This document shows, in pieces, positions 23,265 to 33,113 of a DNA stretch of 64,000 nt. A model generated the notes under the pieces. It saw only the letters and a program-made list of their open reading frames with translations. It ran no database searches and was not told the origin of the DNA. Each line of letters begins with the position of its first letter. Position 1 is the first letter of the stretch. The stretch spans positions 26,864,246 through 26,928,245 of the forward strand of contig JACDQD010000006.1 of NCBI GenBank assembly GCA_019843655.1. Direction: 5' to 3'. A program made the position numbers and the translations under genes. Origin of the DNA: Lethocerus indicus (taxonomy: Eukaryota > Arthropoda > Insecta > Hemiptera > Belostomatidae).

Positions 23265-25389
23265 TATAATGATTTGAGGGTATGCGTCTTGCGATTTTCT
23301 CCATAAAGACGGTAGAAAAAATTCGGAAATTGGAATTTTCGCAGGATTACTCTTCAGAACTTACTTGATAAAATGTTCCGTACTATTTTCTGTATTTTGC
23401 CATCGCTATTTTTAAGGTAGCCTTTGATCAAGGGGTCATGGCCGAATTTGAAGGGCACACAGTTGAGCGCCCACAAATAGGCTGCGGACCGATTGTTCCC
23501 CCGAACTGCGTCTGTCTGTTTGTCTGTTTGTTTACGCGATTTGGGCAAACAAACGGACGAGAACTAACCGGCCAGAGGCCGGCCAATAACTCTCTAAAGA
23601 ACGCCGGGGTTTCTCGAGGTCTCGGGCGGTCTATTTCGAAAACTTTACTGCCGACGGGTCCCCTATTAGAACTGTGTACCGGCGGCATACTTAACACGGA
23701 GGCATATTATTCCCGATATTAGAAACGACGTTTGTCTCTATTCGATCGTGTTTTAGTATATTTAAAATGCTTCGTCCGCATATAATATTGTTTCATTATC
23801 GAAACTTGTTCTTGATAAGAGAAAACCGTAGTTTTCTCCAACTTCTCTCTCCTCTCGTTGGTTCGGTCTTTTGCTAAACCAGTCGGTGGACTCTTGGGTT
23901 AGTCAAAGACTAGATAAATATCGGGAAAAAGGTGAGTATAATGCTTCTCTTGTGACGATAGTAGCGAGTTATGGATCCACTGCGTGTGAGTACTTACCCT
24001 TAAGTACACTTTTTTCTTGGCGTCGGCCGAATCTTTTCTAACGGTACCAACGCCGTTTTCACTTTTTCATTTCACTGTATGCGCGATTATCAATTTTCCG
24101 TTAGCAATTAGTTAAGTCAGTAGCGACCTGTCGTTGCACGGGGTTTAACGGCCGGCGATGATACCCTGGGCTCTCTATCTATCTGTGCGGTATTATCAGA
24201 GCACGACGCCTCTAATTGCCCTCAGGACCCACTGATTTATACCCCGGGATCATCCAGCGTGTCCGACCAATTACCGGCTAAAGCGTTACAAGCGGTTTTC
24301 TCAAATTATTAATACCGACCAAGGAGTAGTGGTCGGCTAAATCGCAGGTTAACAAAAGGACGGCTTTCCAAATATATTTATACGAAATACAAACTTACAT
24401 AAATCTAATAAGTAATTTTTTTAACGCCATGCGGTGTTTTCACATCGCTAAAACATAATTTTTAATCTGTAACATTATAACGATAACTCTTAAGTGGATG
24501 GCGCGACTTATTCAAGTAGGTTCCAGTATCTTTTCCGCTTAGACCGGAAGAAAGACTTATCCGTGTGTTCATTCCTTCCTCAATCAGTCTCGCGGATTTA
24601 TAGGCGAGTGTTTGCTTTCGTTATTAATTCAATCTAATCTTTATAGCTCAGAGTAACTTCGGTGAAAGTGAAAACAACTTTTCACTTCCTCGTCTAGAAA
24701 ACGTTCCGCGACGCCGCCGGTACGTTGGGGGGTAAATTTCGTTAATATTTTCTTAGAGTAACGCGAATGTGTCAAACATGGAAAATACACGAACTCGAAT
24801 TCAACTCAATTGTTTTCAGATATCGCAGGAACAAACAGAAAAAAACCCTCTTGCAATATTTATCAGCGGCCAGAACACTCCATATAATCTCGTGTGTAAA
24901 CATTGCATCGAATCGCTTAATCTGACCGATTTTTTTTTATTGTTCTGTACACATCTCTTATATTCGATCTTTATTTAATCGGCCTGCAGTAATGACGACC
25001 GAAATAAGATTAGCCGGAGGAGTGGCAATTTAATTTTAAGAAAAAACAACGGTCGTTTTCTCCTCGTTCTCCGCTATTCAATACGTCGGTTTCGGTCCAA
25101 ATCTGGGTTAAGTAATTATCTCCGTATATGCATCGATCGGTCAAGGATAAAGGTGATGCGAATTGACCGAATTCGGTCGTCCCGTCCAGTACTTCGTGTT
25201 AGGGTAGCTAACTGAAACGCTTGTAATAAGCAATTACATTATTTGTAATTATTCCCTTCATTTTTAGCGCCTTTGAGGACGATAGGAATTCAGAAATTGA
25301 GAATTATTTCTACTTTGAAATTTTCTTGTATGCGTTGCTTCAGTTTCTACACAGCTGAAATTTTTAATATATTTTTAAAATAAACATTA
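23265..25389. other. Non-coding stretch with a repeat fragment
   Basis: Holds a short foldback-element fragment (23846-23886) but no gene. Open frames around 23354-23722 overlap on both strands and lack motifs. Confidence 0.5.
23846..23886. mobile_element. Foldback Penelope-like element, arm fragment
   Basis: Matches the outer part of the family's left arm (TCTCCTCTCGTTGGTTCGGT, then CTTTTGCTAAACC). The ribozyme core and the other arm are missing. Confidence 0.55.
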
Positions 25390-25391
25390 TA

Positions 25392-25595
25392 TCGGGTCGG
25401 CAACTAAGTCATTGCGGGTTTCGTCGCTGGATGGAGATGGCGCTATTTGTATTTTTACGCATGTTTACATCTTCAAACCTATAGAGTATTCTGAAATGTT
25501 TATTACATGCCCCAACACCAAAAAATGCACGACATAATTAGGATGCAGACGCCCAAAGATGAGAAGAATCCGCAATTATTTAGTTGCCAACCCAA
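25392..25595 (-). mobile_element. mellifera-type mariner MITE, complete
   Basis: A 204-bp element with ends TCGGGTCGGCAACTAAGTCA and TTATTTAGTTGCCAACCCAA and a TA duplication on both sides. It is the most complete of the family here and serves as the reference for the others. It has no coding capacity. It lies directly against repeat X copy 2, at the same junction as in copy 1. Confidence 0.9.
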
Positions 25596-25597
25596 TA

Positions 25598-26062
25598 ATT
25601 CAAGTATTTAATTTTTTTGTTTATACAATATATTACCCTTATTATCATTACTCGCTCGGCTTTCTATTCCTGGACTCTTTATACTATTGCTGAGTTAGTT
25701 CAAGGTTTTGACCTCCCCAGTACAGAGTACTATCCTGTTAAAGGAATACTAAGAGTTTTAGTAGTGACATTTCCGGAAAGTTACTTACACATCTAATTAG
25801 TTCCTACACTGACAGATAAATTAGTCCGGACCTCACAATTTATAATGGACTAGTAGTCGTATGGTAGCAATATGAGAGTGAAACTTTCACTCTTGCCCAC
25901 TCACTAGTCGGTTCAAAATGGTCTGAAAAGCCAAAAAAGAGAAGAGGCATAAAATCCACATATACAGCATAAATTACACGTGTTACACTGCATATCCGCC
26001 AAGTGTACAAAGAATTAATTGTAAAACGGTTATAGAAAATGATGGAGAGCACATTATTCAAT
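25598..26062 (-). repeat. Unnamed interspersed repeat X, copy 2 (inverted)
   Basis: Reverse complement of 22671-23095 with scattered mismatches. It includes about 50 extra bases around 25965-26040. Beyond it, at 26085-26147, lies another mariner-type end, so on the minus strand the order is mariner end, repeat X, complete MITE. An open frame in it (25840-26061, -) gives a 73-residue product I cannot identify. Confidence 0.7.
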
Positions 26063-26084
26063 TGAAAATTATTATATTATTATA

Positions 26085-26147
26085 CGACATAAGGGTGTAG
26101 ACGCCCAAATGTTAGAAGAATCCGCAATTATTTAGTTGCCAGCCCAA
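26085..26147 (-). mobile_element. mellifera-type mariner MITE, one end only
   Basis: Matches the last 60 bases of the family (GTAGACGCCCAAATGTTAGA, then TTATTTAGTTGCCAGCCCAA) and is followed by TA. The other half is replaced by repeat X. Confidence 0.8.
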
Positions 26148-26149
26148 TA

Positions 26150-26640
26150 GCAACATAGCAAATGATTTTATGCTCTCTCTCTCTCTCTGTAATCCGACAG
26201 GACTGTTGTACTCGTCGTATTGTCGCAATTCTCCTTATGAATGGGTTCAATTTGTTGGCTCATTTTAAGATAAAATCAGGATGCGGGGGGGGGCGGCTTT
26301 TGGCCGGGGTTGATTGGACGGTCGGATCCAATACCGATAAGCGGATCGGTCTGTTTGTGCGGGTCTCGGGGCTGGATATATTGAGCCCCCCCCGGGTCTC
26401 CTATTCAGACGGGAGCGGGGTCCGGGGACGTTTCCGCGAGCAATTTACGCGCCCATTGTTGTCCCCGACGGAGTACCGATGACGGTCACCGCAAATCGGT
26501 CACAGCCGGCCGTGAACCCGCACAATGCCCCGGATTCAAAACACTGTTTGGGCACGCTAAATCCCGTCTGAATATTGTCACTGTTGCGAAATAGGAATTG
26601 TCAGTAGTTTGTATCGAAAGTGTTTAGAATTCCGCGGGTT
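26150..26640. other. GC-rich non-coding island
   Basis: Contains (CT)8 at 26172-26188, G-rich runs near 26285 and C-rich runs near 26386. The segment 26270-26530 is clearly GC- and CpG-richer than its surroundings. A 106-codon open frame (26162-26482, +) has no motif I recognise. Confidence 0.5.
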
Positions 26641-26689
26641 CCTGTCTCCTCTCGCTGGTTTGGCCTTTTGCTAGAATGGCCTTTTGCTA
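26641..26689. mobile_element. Foldback Penelope-like element, arm fragment
   Basis: TGTCTCCTCTCGCTGGTTTG followed by GCCTTTTGCTAG, part of which is repeated in tandem (GGCCTTTTGCTAG twice). It lies immediately before the 126-bp duplicated segment. Confidence 0.65.
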
Positions 26690-26815
26690 GGAATGGAAGC
26701 ATGAAAGTATTTTAGTGCCTGCTTGTAAATTTATCAATCACCGGCGTTTCAATTATAAACATAATATCTATTAGTTTTGTAGTTTCATTCAAGAGTCAGA
26801 TTATTCAACCACTTA
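26690..26815. repeat. 126-bp segment duplicated at 32755
   Basis: Nearly identical to 32755-32878, with about two differences. It covers GTGCCTGCTTGTAAATTTAT, ATCACCGGCGTTTCAATTAT and TTCAAGAGTCAGATTATTC. In both places a foldback element follows at the same base (CAACCACTT, then GGTTCGTGATG). Confidence 0.85.
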
Positions 26816-27050
26816 GGTTCGTGATGTTTCTGTCTCCTCTCGTTGGTTTGGCCTTTTGCTAGACGGGTTTCGGCTGCTCGCCGTCTTCAGTAGCGGTGTT
26901 AGCCACTTTGGATGTTTTTTGGGCATCCTCACTGTAGTGACACTGTCACTTGTACTGTGTCTGTTTTTCGTGTGTGTGTATATATGTCTTCTTAATGTGT
27001 TTTTGGGGATGTTGTTTGTCATATTTGCGTTCTTACTGGAGACATATTTA

Positions 27051-27198
27051 TTGGATTCGTAACTAAATAATTGCAGATTCTCATCTTTGGGTGTGTGCAC
27101 CCTTATGCCTTGCATTTTTTGGTACGCACGACGAATAGTTGGGGCGTGTAATGAACACTTCAGAATACTCTAAGGCGATGACTTAGTTGCCGTCCCAA
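27051..27198 (+). mobile_element. mellifera-type mariner MITE nested in the foldback element
   Basis: A 148-bp deletion derivative, TA-flanked, starting TTGGATTCGTAACTAAATAA and ending GACTTAGTTGCCGTCCCAA. It shares TACGCACGACGAATAGT with the copy at 23098. It interrupts the spacer of the element at 26816-27381. Confidence 0.85.
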
Positions 27199-27273
27199 TA
27201 TATATAGACAACCACCACAGTACAAGTGACAGTGACAGTGCGGTGAGGATGCCAAAAAAAGTGACTAACACCG

Positions 27274-27310
27274 CTACTGAAGATGGCGAGCAGCCGAAAC
27301 CGGTCGAGCA
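27274..27310 (+). ncRNA. Hammerhead-like ribozyme motif
   Basis: GCTA, CTGAAGA, U, a GGC/GCC hairpin, GAAA, CCGGTC, then GAGC. The core and the cleavage triplet are intact, but the stem I pairing next to the cleavage site is weakened (G replaces U). Confidence 0.5.
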
Positions 27311-27381
27311 AAAGACCAAACCAACGAGAGGAGATAGAAACACACGAAATCTACGTCATCCCAACCCCTCGCAGACCACAA

Positions 27382-27831
27382 GGGATGTGATCTCTCTCTA
27401 ATATCATCCGTTAGTTCCCCACTTGTTCGGTTAATTTGAGGTTGTTTGACATTAATCCCCTTTTTTGTCCCGAGAAGGGGTGGGGGGAGATTGGAACTCT
27501 AACCACTAATCCGGCCAATACAATGATAATAATAATAACAATAAAAATAATGTCGAAACATTAGATTGTTCCCAACATCCCCTGTACGGTGTTTCGAATG
27601 CGTTTGAGCTAACCGCACCCAGACCAAGCGACCGACCGCTAAGTCCGGTAGACCGCCAGTGCTCGGTCGGTGTAATCGCTAAGGGGGAAACTTTTACGAT
27701 TCGCCACCGTTACACACCGACCAATATGGAAAATAAGCTGAATCTGAAAGATTTAAATCAGAAATTATGATAACAATCATAAGTAATTGTCAAAAATTTA
27801 AATTCGTGACGAAACAACAGGGACCGAAATA
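27382..27831. other. Non-coding stretch
   Basis: Contains AAT-rich simple sequence at about 27519-27551. No gene seen. Confidence 0.5.
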
Positions 27832-28016
27832 TTAGGGGTACCCAAAAGTAATCAACATTTTGACTTTGGAATTCATTTTATTTGGCTAAAAAAAAAACTT
27901 TCAACAAACAACTCTCTGCCACTTTTCCTTCAAATTTTCGATTCCCCTCTCTGGGAGAATTCCTCGAGACCAAAATACGTCTTATCAAATTGTTGATTAC
28001 TTTTGGGTACATCTAA
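27832..28016 (-). mobile_element. mariner-type MITE with transposase tail, copy C
   Basis: TA-flanked, with ends TTAGGGGTACCCAAAAGTAA and TTACTTTTGGGTACATCTAA. Read on the minus strand it has the same transposase tail as copies A and B, with small indels that destroy the frame around TGCCACTTTTCC. Confidence 0.85.
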
Positions 28017-28251
28017 TATATTCCGATATAGTAGTAAAAGAGTTGTTGATAAAAGTTATACTCGTGGGTACATTTAGGTTCTGTGTTAGTGTTATTTAGT
28101 CGTTTTGCCGAGGCCCTAGCCGCTACGCCTCTTTTCTATATTCGGTAAGACCGCTGCACCGATAACATTCCTTTTCGGGCCACGACGTCGGTTCTCGGGG
28201 CGCTCCATTTTCGCGTTTACGCTGTTCAGATTTGGCGGGCCGAAAATCAAA

Positions 28252-28405
28252 GTTTGCTAGACAGGTATCGGCCGCTCGCCGTCTTCAGTAGCGGTGTTGG
28301 TCACTGTTGGTTAGCAAACAGCGCTACTGAAGATGGCGAGCGGCCGATACCGGTCCAGCGAACGACCAAACCGGCGTCAGGGGACAGGAACACCGCAAAC
28401 CTACT
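28252..28405. mobile_element. Foldback Penelope-like element, compact near-perfect hairpin
   Basis: The two arms here are separated by only about 20 bases. GGTATCGGCCGCTCGCC (28264-28280) pairs with GGCGAGCGGCCGATACC (28335-28351), and the pairing continues into CTTCAGTAGCG / CGCTACTGAAG. Both ribozyme cores carry the same change (GAAA to GATA), as if one arm had been copied from the other. The outer parts of the arms (GACCAAACCGGCG, AGGGGACAGGAAC) diverge from each other. Confidence 0.85.
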
Positions 28406-29662
28406 ACAAATCGATAATTTACGAAACTGATTTTCGAAACCGAATCGAGAGTTCTGGGGATCCACCCTGCAACTCCTACAGAATTCCTATCGATAATCCT
28501 TCATAATGTTTGTGACCGCATAATCGATTTCGATTCGAAAGAACCGTCCGTTCACGAACCGGCGGCTTCTCGACATGAATCCTTCAATTCCAAATTATCC
28601 CTTCACTCAAATCCTTTAATACGACAGCTCAAGGGCAGGAGTACGATCGACGGCTGTAATCTCCGACAAGTTCGTGTCGTCAAATCGCACTGTCACTGAA
28701 TATAATTAAAAGAATTTAGTCGTGACTTAAAATAAAAAGTTAACTTTATTAGACGTGTTTTTTGACCAACAATTGAATAACAGCCAGAAACCCTTCATCG
28801 TAAAACGGAATGCTACTGAACTTGAGGACTAGAAGACAGTAAGGGTTCTAAGTACAGTGAATGTTTGCACGTAAGTGACCATTCAAATCAATCTTCCGTT
28901 AGGTTTATACGTAAGGTGTCGTTTTTATAGATCTGTTTGTTTGTTCGTTAGGCCTACCCTTACCGCTGTGTTTGTTTCGGTCTCAAATATCATTTGCACT
29001 GATGCAGATGATAGTGCTGTGTGTATACAGCACGCTGTTTTATAGAACCGGATATCGATTTCGCGTTTAGCCGGCGAAGCCACGAGCAAAACGGCGTATT
29101 TGAATTACAAATTTGTGCGTTCAATTCGAAACGCAAAGCCCGAATCAAATTGCTGCTATAAACAATGCGAACTGCGCACGGCGAGTACAATAAACATGCG
29201 GAACTGTTCCTTCAGCGCTGTTTCAGTTTTTGTACTTTTGGGAAAATTTACTTCGAGAAAAAATCCGAACCGGTTTCAGGGTACGAATGTCACATTTTGA
29301 CCGCCTCGTTCATAATTTACGATTTAAGTATGGTAATAATTTCGATTTTCTGATACTCGTGCCCATACGGAAAATATGTGACGTTCGAAAGCGCCTATAC
29401 GTATTGGTTCGATAATTTAATTTGATCTTACAAAAAGAAATATCGGTGCCATTTTATGACGCAGTTCCTGCACGCAAGAAAACCTGTAATGACGGCGTTT
29501 GAGCAAATTACGAAATCAATAACTGCCATTAGGGACAGGCGTACTGTGTTGGTTGGCCGGTTCTGTACGGAAATACCGGCCATTGTTCCTCTAGCAAGGA
29601 TACGAAAACCTCTAAAACCTTTCATTTTAAAACTCGCATTAACGTTGTCTTTAATAGTTGAA
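28406..29662. other. Non-coding stretch
   Basis: No gene supported. Short overlapping open frames around 28990-29415 on both strands lack motifs. Confidence 0.5.
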
Positions 29663-29680
29663 TACGATTATGGTATTAGT
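29663..29680. repeat. Target-site duplication, left copy
   Basis: TACGATTATGGTATTAGT, repeated exactly at 30014-30031 on the other side of the element. The first three bases may belong to the element end, so the true duplication is 15-18 bp. Confidence 0.85.
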
Positions 29681-29766
29681 TTAATATACCTGTTTTGTGG
29701 CCTGCGAAGGGGTTGGAATACCGCAGGTTCGTTGTGTTTCTGTCTCCTCTCGCTGGTTTGGTCTTT

Positions 29767-29805
29767 CGCTAGACCGGTTTCGGCCGCTCGCCATCTTCAG
29801 TAGCG
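29767..29805 (-). ncRNA. Hammerhead ribozyme motif, left arm
   Basis: Read on the minus strand: CGCTA, CTGAAGA, one unpaired U, GGC-GAGCG-GCC (stem II), GAAA, CCGGTC, TAGCG. The five-base stem I is perfect. Stem III could only be the six-base palindrome ACCGGT, as in minimal hammerheads that work as dimers. Predicted cleavage follows GGTC. Confidence 0.65.
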
Positions 29806-29933
29806 GTGTTAGTCAGTCTCGGCACTTTGGATATTTTTCGGGCATCTGCACTGTCACTTTCACTTGTACAAGTTGCTCACTCGTGCACTGAGAATGCCCG
29901 AAAAACATCCAAAGTGCCGGCATTGACCAACAC

Positions 29934-29972
29934 CGCTACTGAAGATGGCGAGCAGCCGAAACCGGTCTAGCG
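29934..29972 (+). ncRNA. Hammerhead ribozyme motif, right arm
   Basis: Same layout as its partner on the other arm, with the stem II loop GAGCA. All conserved core positions are present: C3 to A9 as CTGAAGA, GAAA, and U-C at the cleavage site, predicted after base 29967. Stem I is CGCTA/TAGCG. The neighbouring GGTCT and AGACC can form a competing hairpin. Confidence 0.65.
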
Positions 29973-30013
29973 AAAGACCAAACCAGCGAGAGGAGACAGA
30001 AATACCACGAACC

Positions 30014-30031
30014 TACGATTATGGTATTAGT
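30014..30031. repeat. Target-site duplication, right copy
   Basis: Exact repeat of 29663-29680. Confidence 0.85.
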
Positions 30032-30110
30032 ACGAATGTTCAGTAGAAATTATTATAACTCATAAAGATCTAAACTGACAACGCATTCTGTTTCATCTTC
30101 ACTCTATCAA

Positions 30111-30138
30111 ATGGTCTTTCTACTAGACCGGTTTTGGC
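30111..30138. mobile_element. Foldback Penelope-like element, arm fragment
   Basis: TGGTCTTTCTACTAGACCGG followed by TTTTGG. It matches the sequence around the ribozyme cleavage site only. Confidence 0.4.
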
Positions 30139-31307
30139 CATAGTCACTACGCATTCCGTCAATAAAGTATTACTGTGGTTGCACCGATTCAAGACAGGTC
30201 ATTTTTATTATCTAATATGTAGTGCTGTGAACGAATTTATAGACAATAGCATTGGCGGCCTTAAGCGCTTCACAACGTTGGCGACGCAATTCGAAAGGAG
30301 ATTGTGAGAAGGCGAGATGTTGGGCTTAGAACTGAACATAGTAACATTGAGTATATTATTATAGATTCGTACAGATGTTCTTTCAGTCGGTAGTTATCCG
30401 TCCTCCGCTCCATCGCCTTCTCAATAGACCGACTTTCCCCGACCATTCATCCTCTCTGAGCTCTATTCATTATAGGGTCGTTTTTTTATTTTTCCACCTC
30501 TTCCTGAAGCGATCCCTCCGCATGACGCAACCGACGTGCTGTCACGATTCTCCTCCCCGATCGCCCTTGGGGGCTTCGGTCATCGCCGGCTTCAGAACGG
30601 CTCCTGCAAATGCGCACAATCCACTGGATGATACCGTCGATTAAAACCTGTATAATAATTTTTTTACACGGCGTCCCGTTTCAGTCGTATTTCACTGAAT
30701 AATTATCTGCCAGAATCGTTCCAACCAGTTTCCATGCCAGGCGAAATAATATTAACTAGTTTACCATTGCCATCTTGACCATAATCCAGTTAACTTTCGT
30801 GATACACACGGTCGATGTAAATAAAGAATCAGTTCATTATTATGAATAATTATCCTAAATTTTTTAAATTAATCCATTGCTTTTTACCGAAAAAATATAG
30901 GAATGAAAAGAGGTCAGGTTGACTATTTGATACTTATAATCACATATAATGGATTTTTAACATTTCGAATTTTCTTTCGGTATGTTAATGCTGTACCACA
31001 AGCAAGAATGGATGGGTAAAAACAGGAAAATATCTCGACTGACAAAACTAACAATGTAACAGTGGTTACCGGCCGTTTGAACCCGTCTAGTTCAAGGGGG
31101 AAAGTTAGACCTTTTTTGCTGATCTAAATTCTAGACCGGTTTCTCTAAAACTGAACTGCGTGCGGCTCGAGATCGTTCGTCGAGCCGGTCCGAAGTCGGC
31201 GGTGTTGTTGGCAAAAACTAGCCACCGTAGCCGCAACAGGTTTTCAGCGAAGGAGAATTAAGGATAAGTTCACGAAGTGCGGGCAAGATAAAGTTCAGAA
31301 GAGCGAG

Positions 31308-31372
31308 AGTGAGTGAGGAGAGAGGGAGGGATGGAGAGGGAGAGAGATGGAGAGGGAGGGAGGGTGGGAGGA
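31308..31372. repeat. (GGGA)n purine-rich simple repeat
   Basis: GAGGGAGGGATGGAGAGGGA-type repeats over about 65 bases. No hairpin or coding features. Confidence 0.9.
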
Positions 31373-32754
31373 GGACTGCACTCTTTTAATTCTAATGCAC
31401 CGACTCACCTTGACCTCAACTCCTATCCCAGTTGGAATTCTCCAACTCGCCTTGTCTTCTTGCACCAACTTCCAACCAGCCCTTTTGTCTATCCGACATT
31501 TTGAAGTATTATACGCTTCTGGAAAATGAAGAGAAAAATAAAAATTGCTACTTCATTTTCTTCACTTATGGCCGCAGGAAGTCAATTTTCCCCATTATTT
31601 CAGACGATACACTCGATTTATATTTATGAAATATTGCCGGTTTCTCGTTACGGCCGTTTTTGACATAATTCGGTCAGAGTAGAGCCGCCGCCCGACATTG
31701 AACCGGTATAAATTTTCATCGCCACCTTGGACTAGAAATTCGAAAAGTTTCACGAACGCTCCTAATTATACAACTATATGGAGCGATGGTAAGGCTAATT
31801 GCAGTCAAAGTCAAATGGTGGAGGTTAATGGCGCTCGAAAATTACAAAAAAAAAAAAAAGAAATAGCAACCCTTCAATTCTAATGCACCCACTCACCTCG
31901 ACCCCTCGCCCCAATGCACCTGACCATTTCGGTAATCGGACGAAGGCTGGATTTCAACGTTTTTAAAACATTGTCCCGGTCGATGGACAAAGAAATCCGA
32001 AATTTTATCTCCAAACAACGCGTAACCAATTTACACAACTTGCCATATTTATTCATCTCGCCATTCTCTGTCCCCATTCAGTTTTTCCATCTCGATACAG
32101 CGAGTACTTCGAGAAGTGTTAAGACGGCGGACTCAAGATGCGCCCTCTTGGGTCATGAAATCGCCGGAGTTATTCGACTTCGAGCCTTGTAAAACACTAA
32201 TACTTCGAACTTGGTAAATCGCGAATTCCAAGAAGACAGATCACAACGTATTTCTCCGGATTCCATTCGAGGACGGCCTCGAACACGGGAATCTCATCCG
32301 TCAGTTGTGTTGTTACCGCAATAAAATGGCTATATATCTCAAGTAATTGAGAAGTTTCGGACTGAAATCAAGTTGTTTTCGATTCTAAGTCGCGGCTGAT
32401 TGCAAATTGCTAACTCTCTACTCCCAAAATCAATAATCGAATATCCGTTTATCATATTTGTCCTTTGGGCGGATTACAATATTTATTAAGTACAGGGTAA
32501 TAACCGATTAGTTTCTATTTGGAGATAACGGTGTCCGGTTCCGATAATGCGTTCAGTCGACGTAGTGAGGCCGTCAAAATATAACGGATTTAAATGAAAT
32601 TTTTTCCTCAATTTGAACACGATTCCCCGTCCGATTCTACCGTCTCAGATGAGTATTATTTTGATTATGGGGGTCGAATCCTGAAAGACGCAACGAGGCC
32701 GAGGTTATACCGCAGACAACGCCCCTTTTTATCCCACTGGAGAATGCAGACTTG

Positions 32755-32878
32755 GAATGGAAGCCTGAAAGTATTTTAGTGCCTGCTTGTAAATTTATCA
32801 ATCACCGGCGTTTCAATTATAAACATAATATCTATTAGTTTTGTAGTTTCATTCAAGAGTCAGATTATTCAACCACTT
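32755..32878. repeat. 126-bp segment duplicated at 26690
   Basis: See 26690-26815. Its last 12 bases, ATTCAACCACTT (32867-32878), are repeated with one change at 33457-33468, so here they act as the left target-site copy of the following element. Confidence 0.85.
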
Positions 32879-32920
32879 GGGTTCGTGATGTTTCTGTCTC
32901 CTCTCGCTGGTCTGGTCTTT

Positions 32921-32959
32921 CGCTAGACCGGTTTCGGCTGCTCGCCATCTTCAGTAGCG
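32921..32959 (-). ncRNA. Hammerhead ribozyme motif
   Basis: Intact on the minus strand, with stem I CGCTA/TAGCG, core CTGAAGA and GAAA, stem II GGC-GAGCA-GCC, and cleavage site GGTC|TAGCG. Confidence 0.65.
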
Positions 32960-33113
32960 GTGAGTTAGTCACTGTTAGCTTCTGCACTGTCACTTTCGCA
33001 TGTACTGTAATGTTTTTATGTCTTTTATATATAAGTGTTCTGTTATTGTTATTGGGGTTATGTTTGTCTTCGGATTTTGTTAATCCGTTTTCTAAGTGTG
33101 AGTCAGATTGTCG

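Larger units (their letters stand above)
26816..27381 (+). mobile_element. Foldback Penelope-like element with nested MITE
   Basis: Left arm from GGTTCGTGATGTTTCTGTCT, right arm ending in CCCAACCCCTCGCAGACCAC. The left arm carries an antisense hammerhead core at about 26868-26905 and the right arm a sense core at 27274-27310. The spacer is longer than in most copies and contains a complete mariner MITE (27051-27198), so this copy inserted earlier than that MITE. The short end is on the left. No clear direct repeat survives at the right. Confidence 0.85.
29681..30013 (-). mobile_element. Foldback Penelope-like element, best-preserved copy
   Basis: A 333-bp element flanked by an identical 15-18 bp direct repeat. 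The left end is the long one (TTAATATACCTGTTTTGTGG, then the GCGAAGGGGTTGGAATACCG box) and the right end is short (CACGAACCTAC), so it is inserted in minus orientation relative to the copy at 44960. The two arms are nearly complementary over about 130 bp each. Each arm carries an intact hammerhead-type core: antisense at 29767-29805, sense at 29934-29972. There is no coding sequence. The perfect flanking repeat makes it one of the youngest insertions here. Confidence 0.9.
30032..32754. other. Non-coding stretch
   Basis: Contains a small foldback-arm fragment (30111-30138) and a purine-rich simple repeat (31308-31372). No supported gene. Open frames of 89-92 codons at 30375-30644 and 31914-32192 have no motifs. 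Confidence 0.5.

Noticed and set aside
25840..26061. 73-codon frame in repeat X as a possible transposase piece
   Set aside because: No mariner signature (no D-D-D context, no W-x-x-x-L), and the other copy of X breaks the frame.
26868..26905. Antisense hammerhead core of the 26.8-kb element as an intact ribozyme
   Set aside because: Stem III and the cleavage triplet are altered (CCCGTC), so it was kept only as part of the element and not listed as intact.
31105..31147. Possible further foldback-arm fragment around TTCTAGACCGGTTTCTC
   Set aside because: Only about 15 bases match the family and the surrounding boxes are absent. This could be chance.
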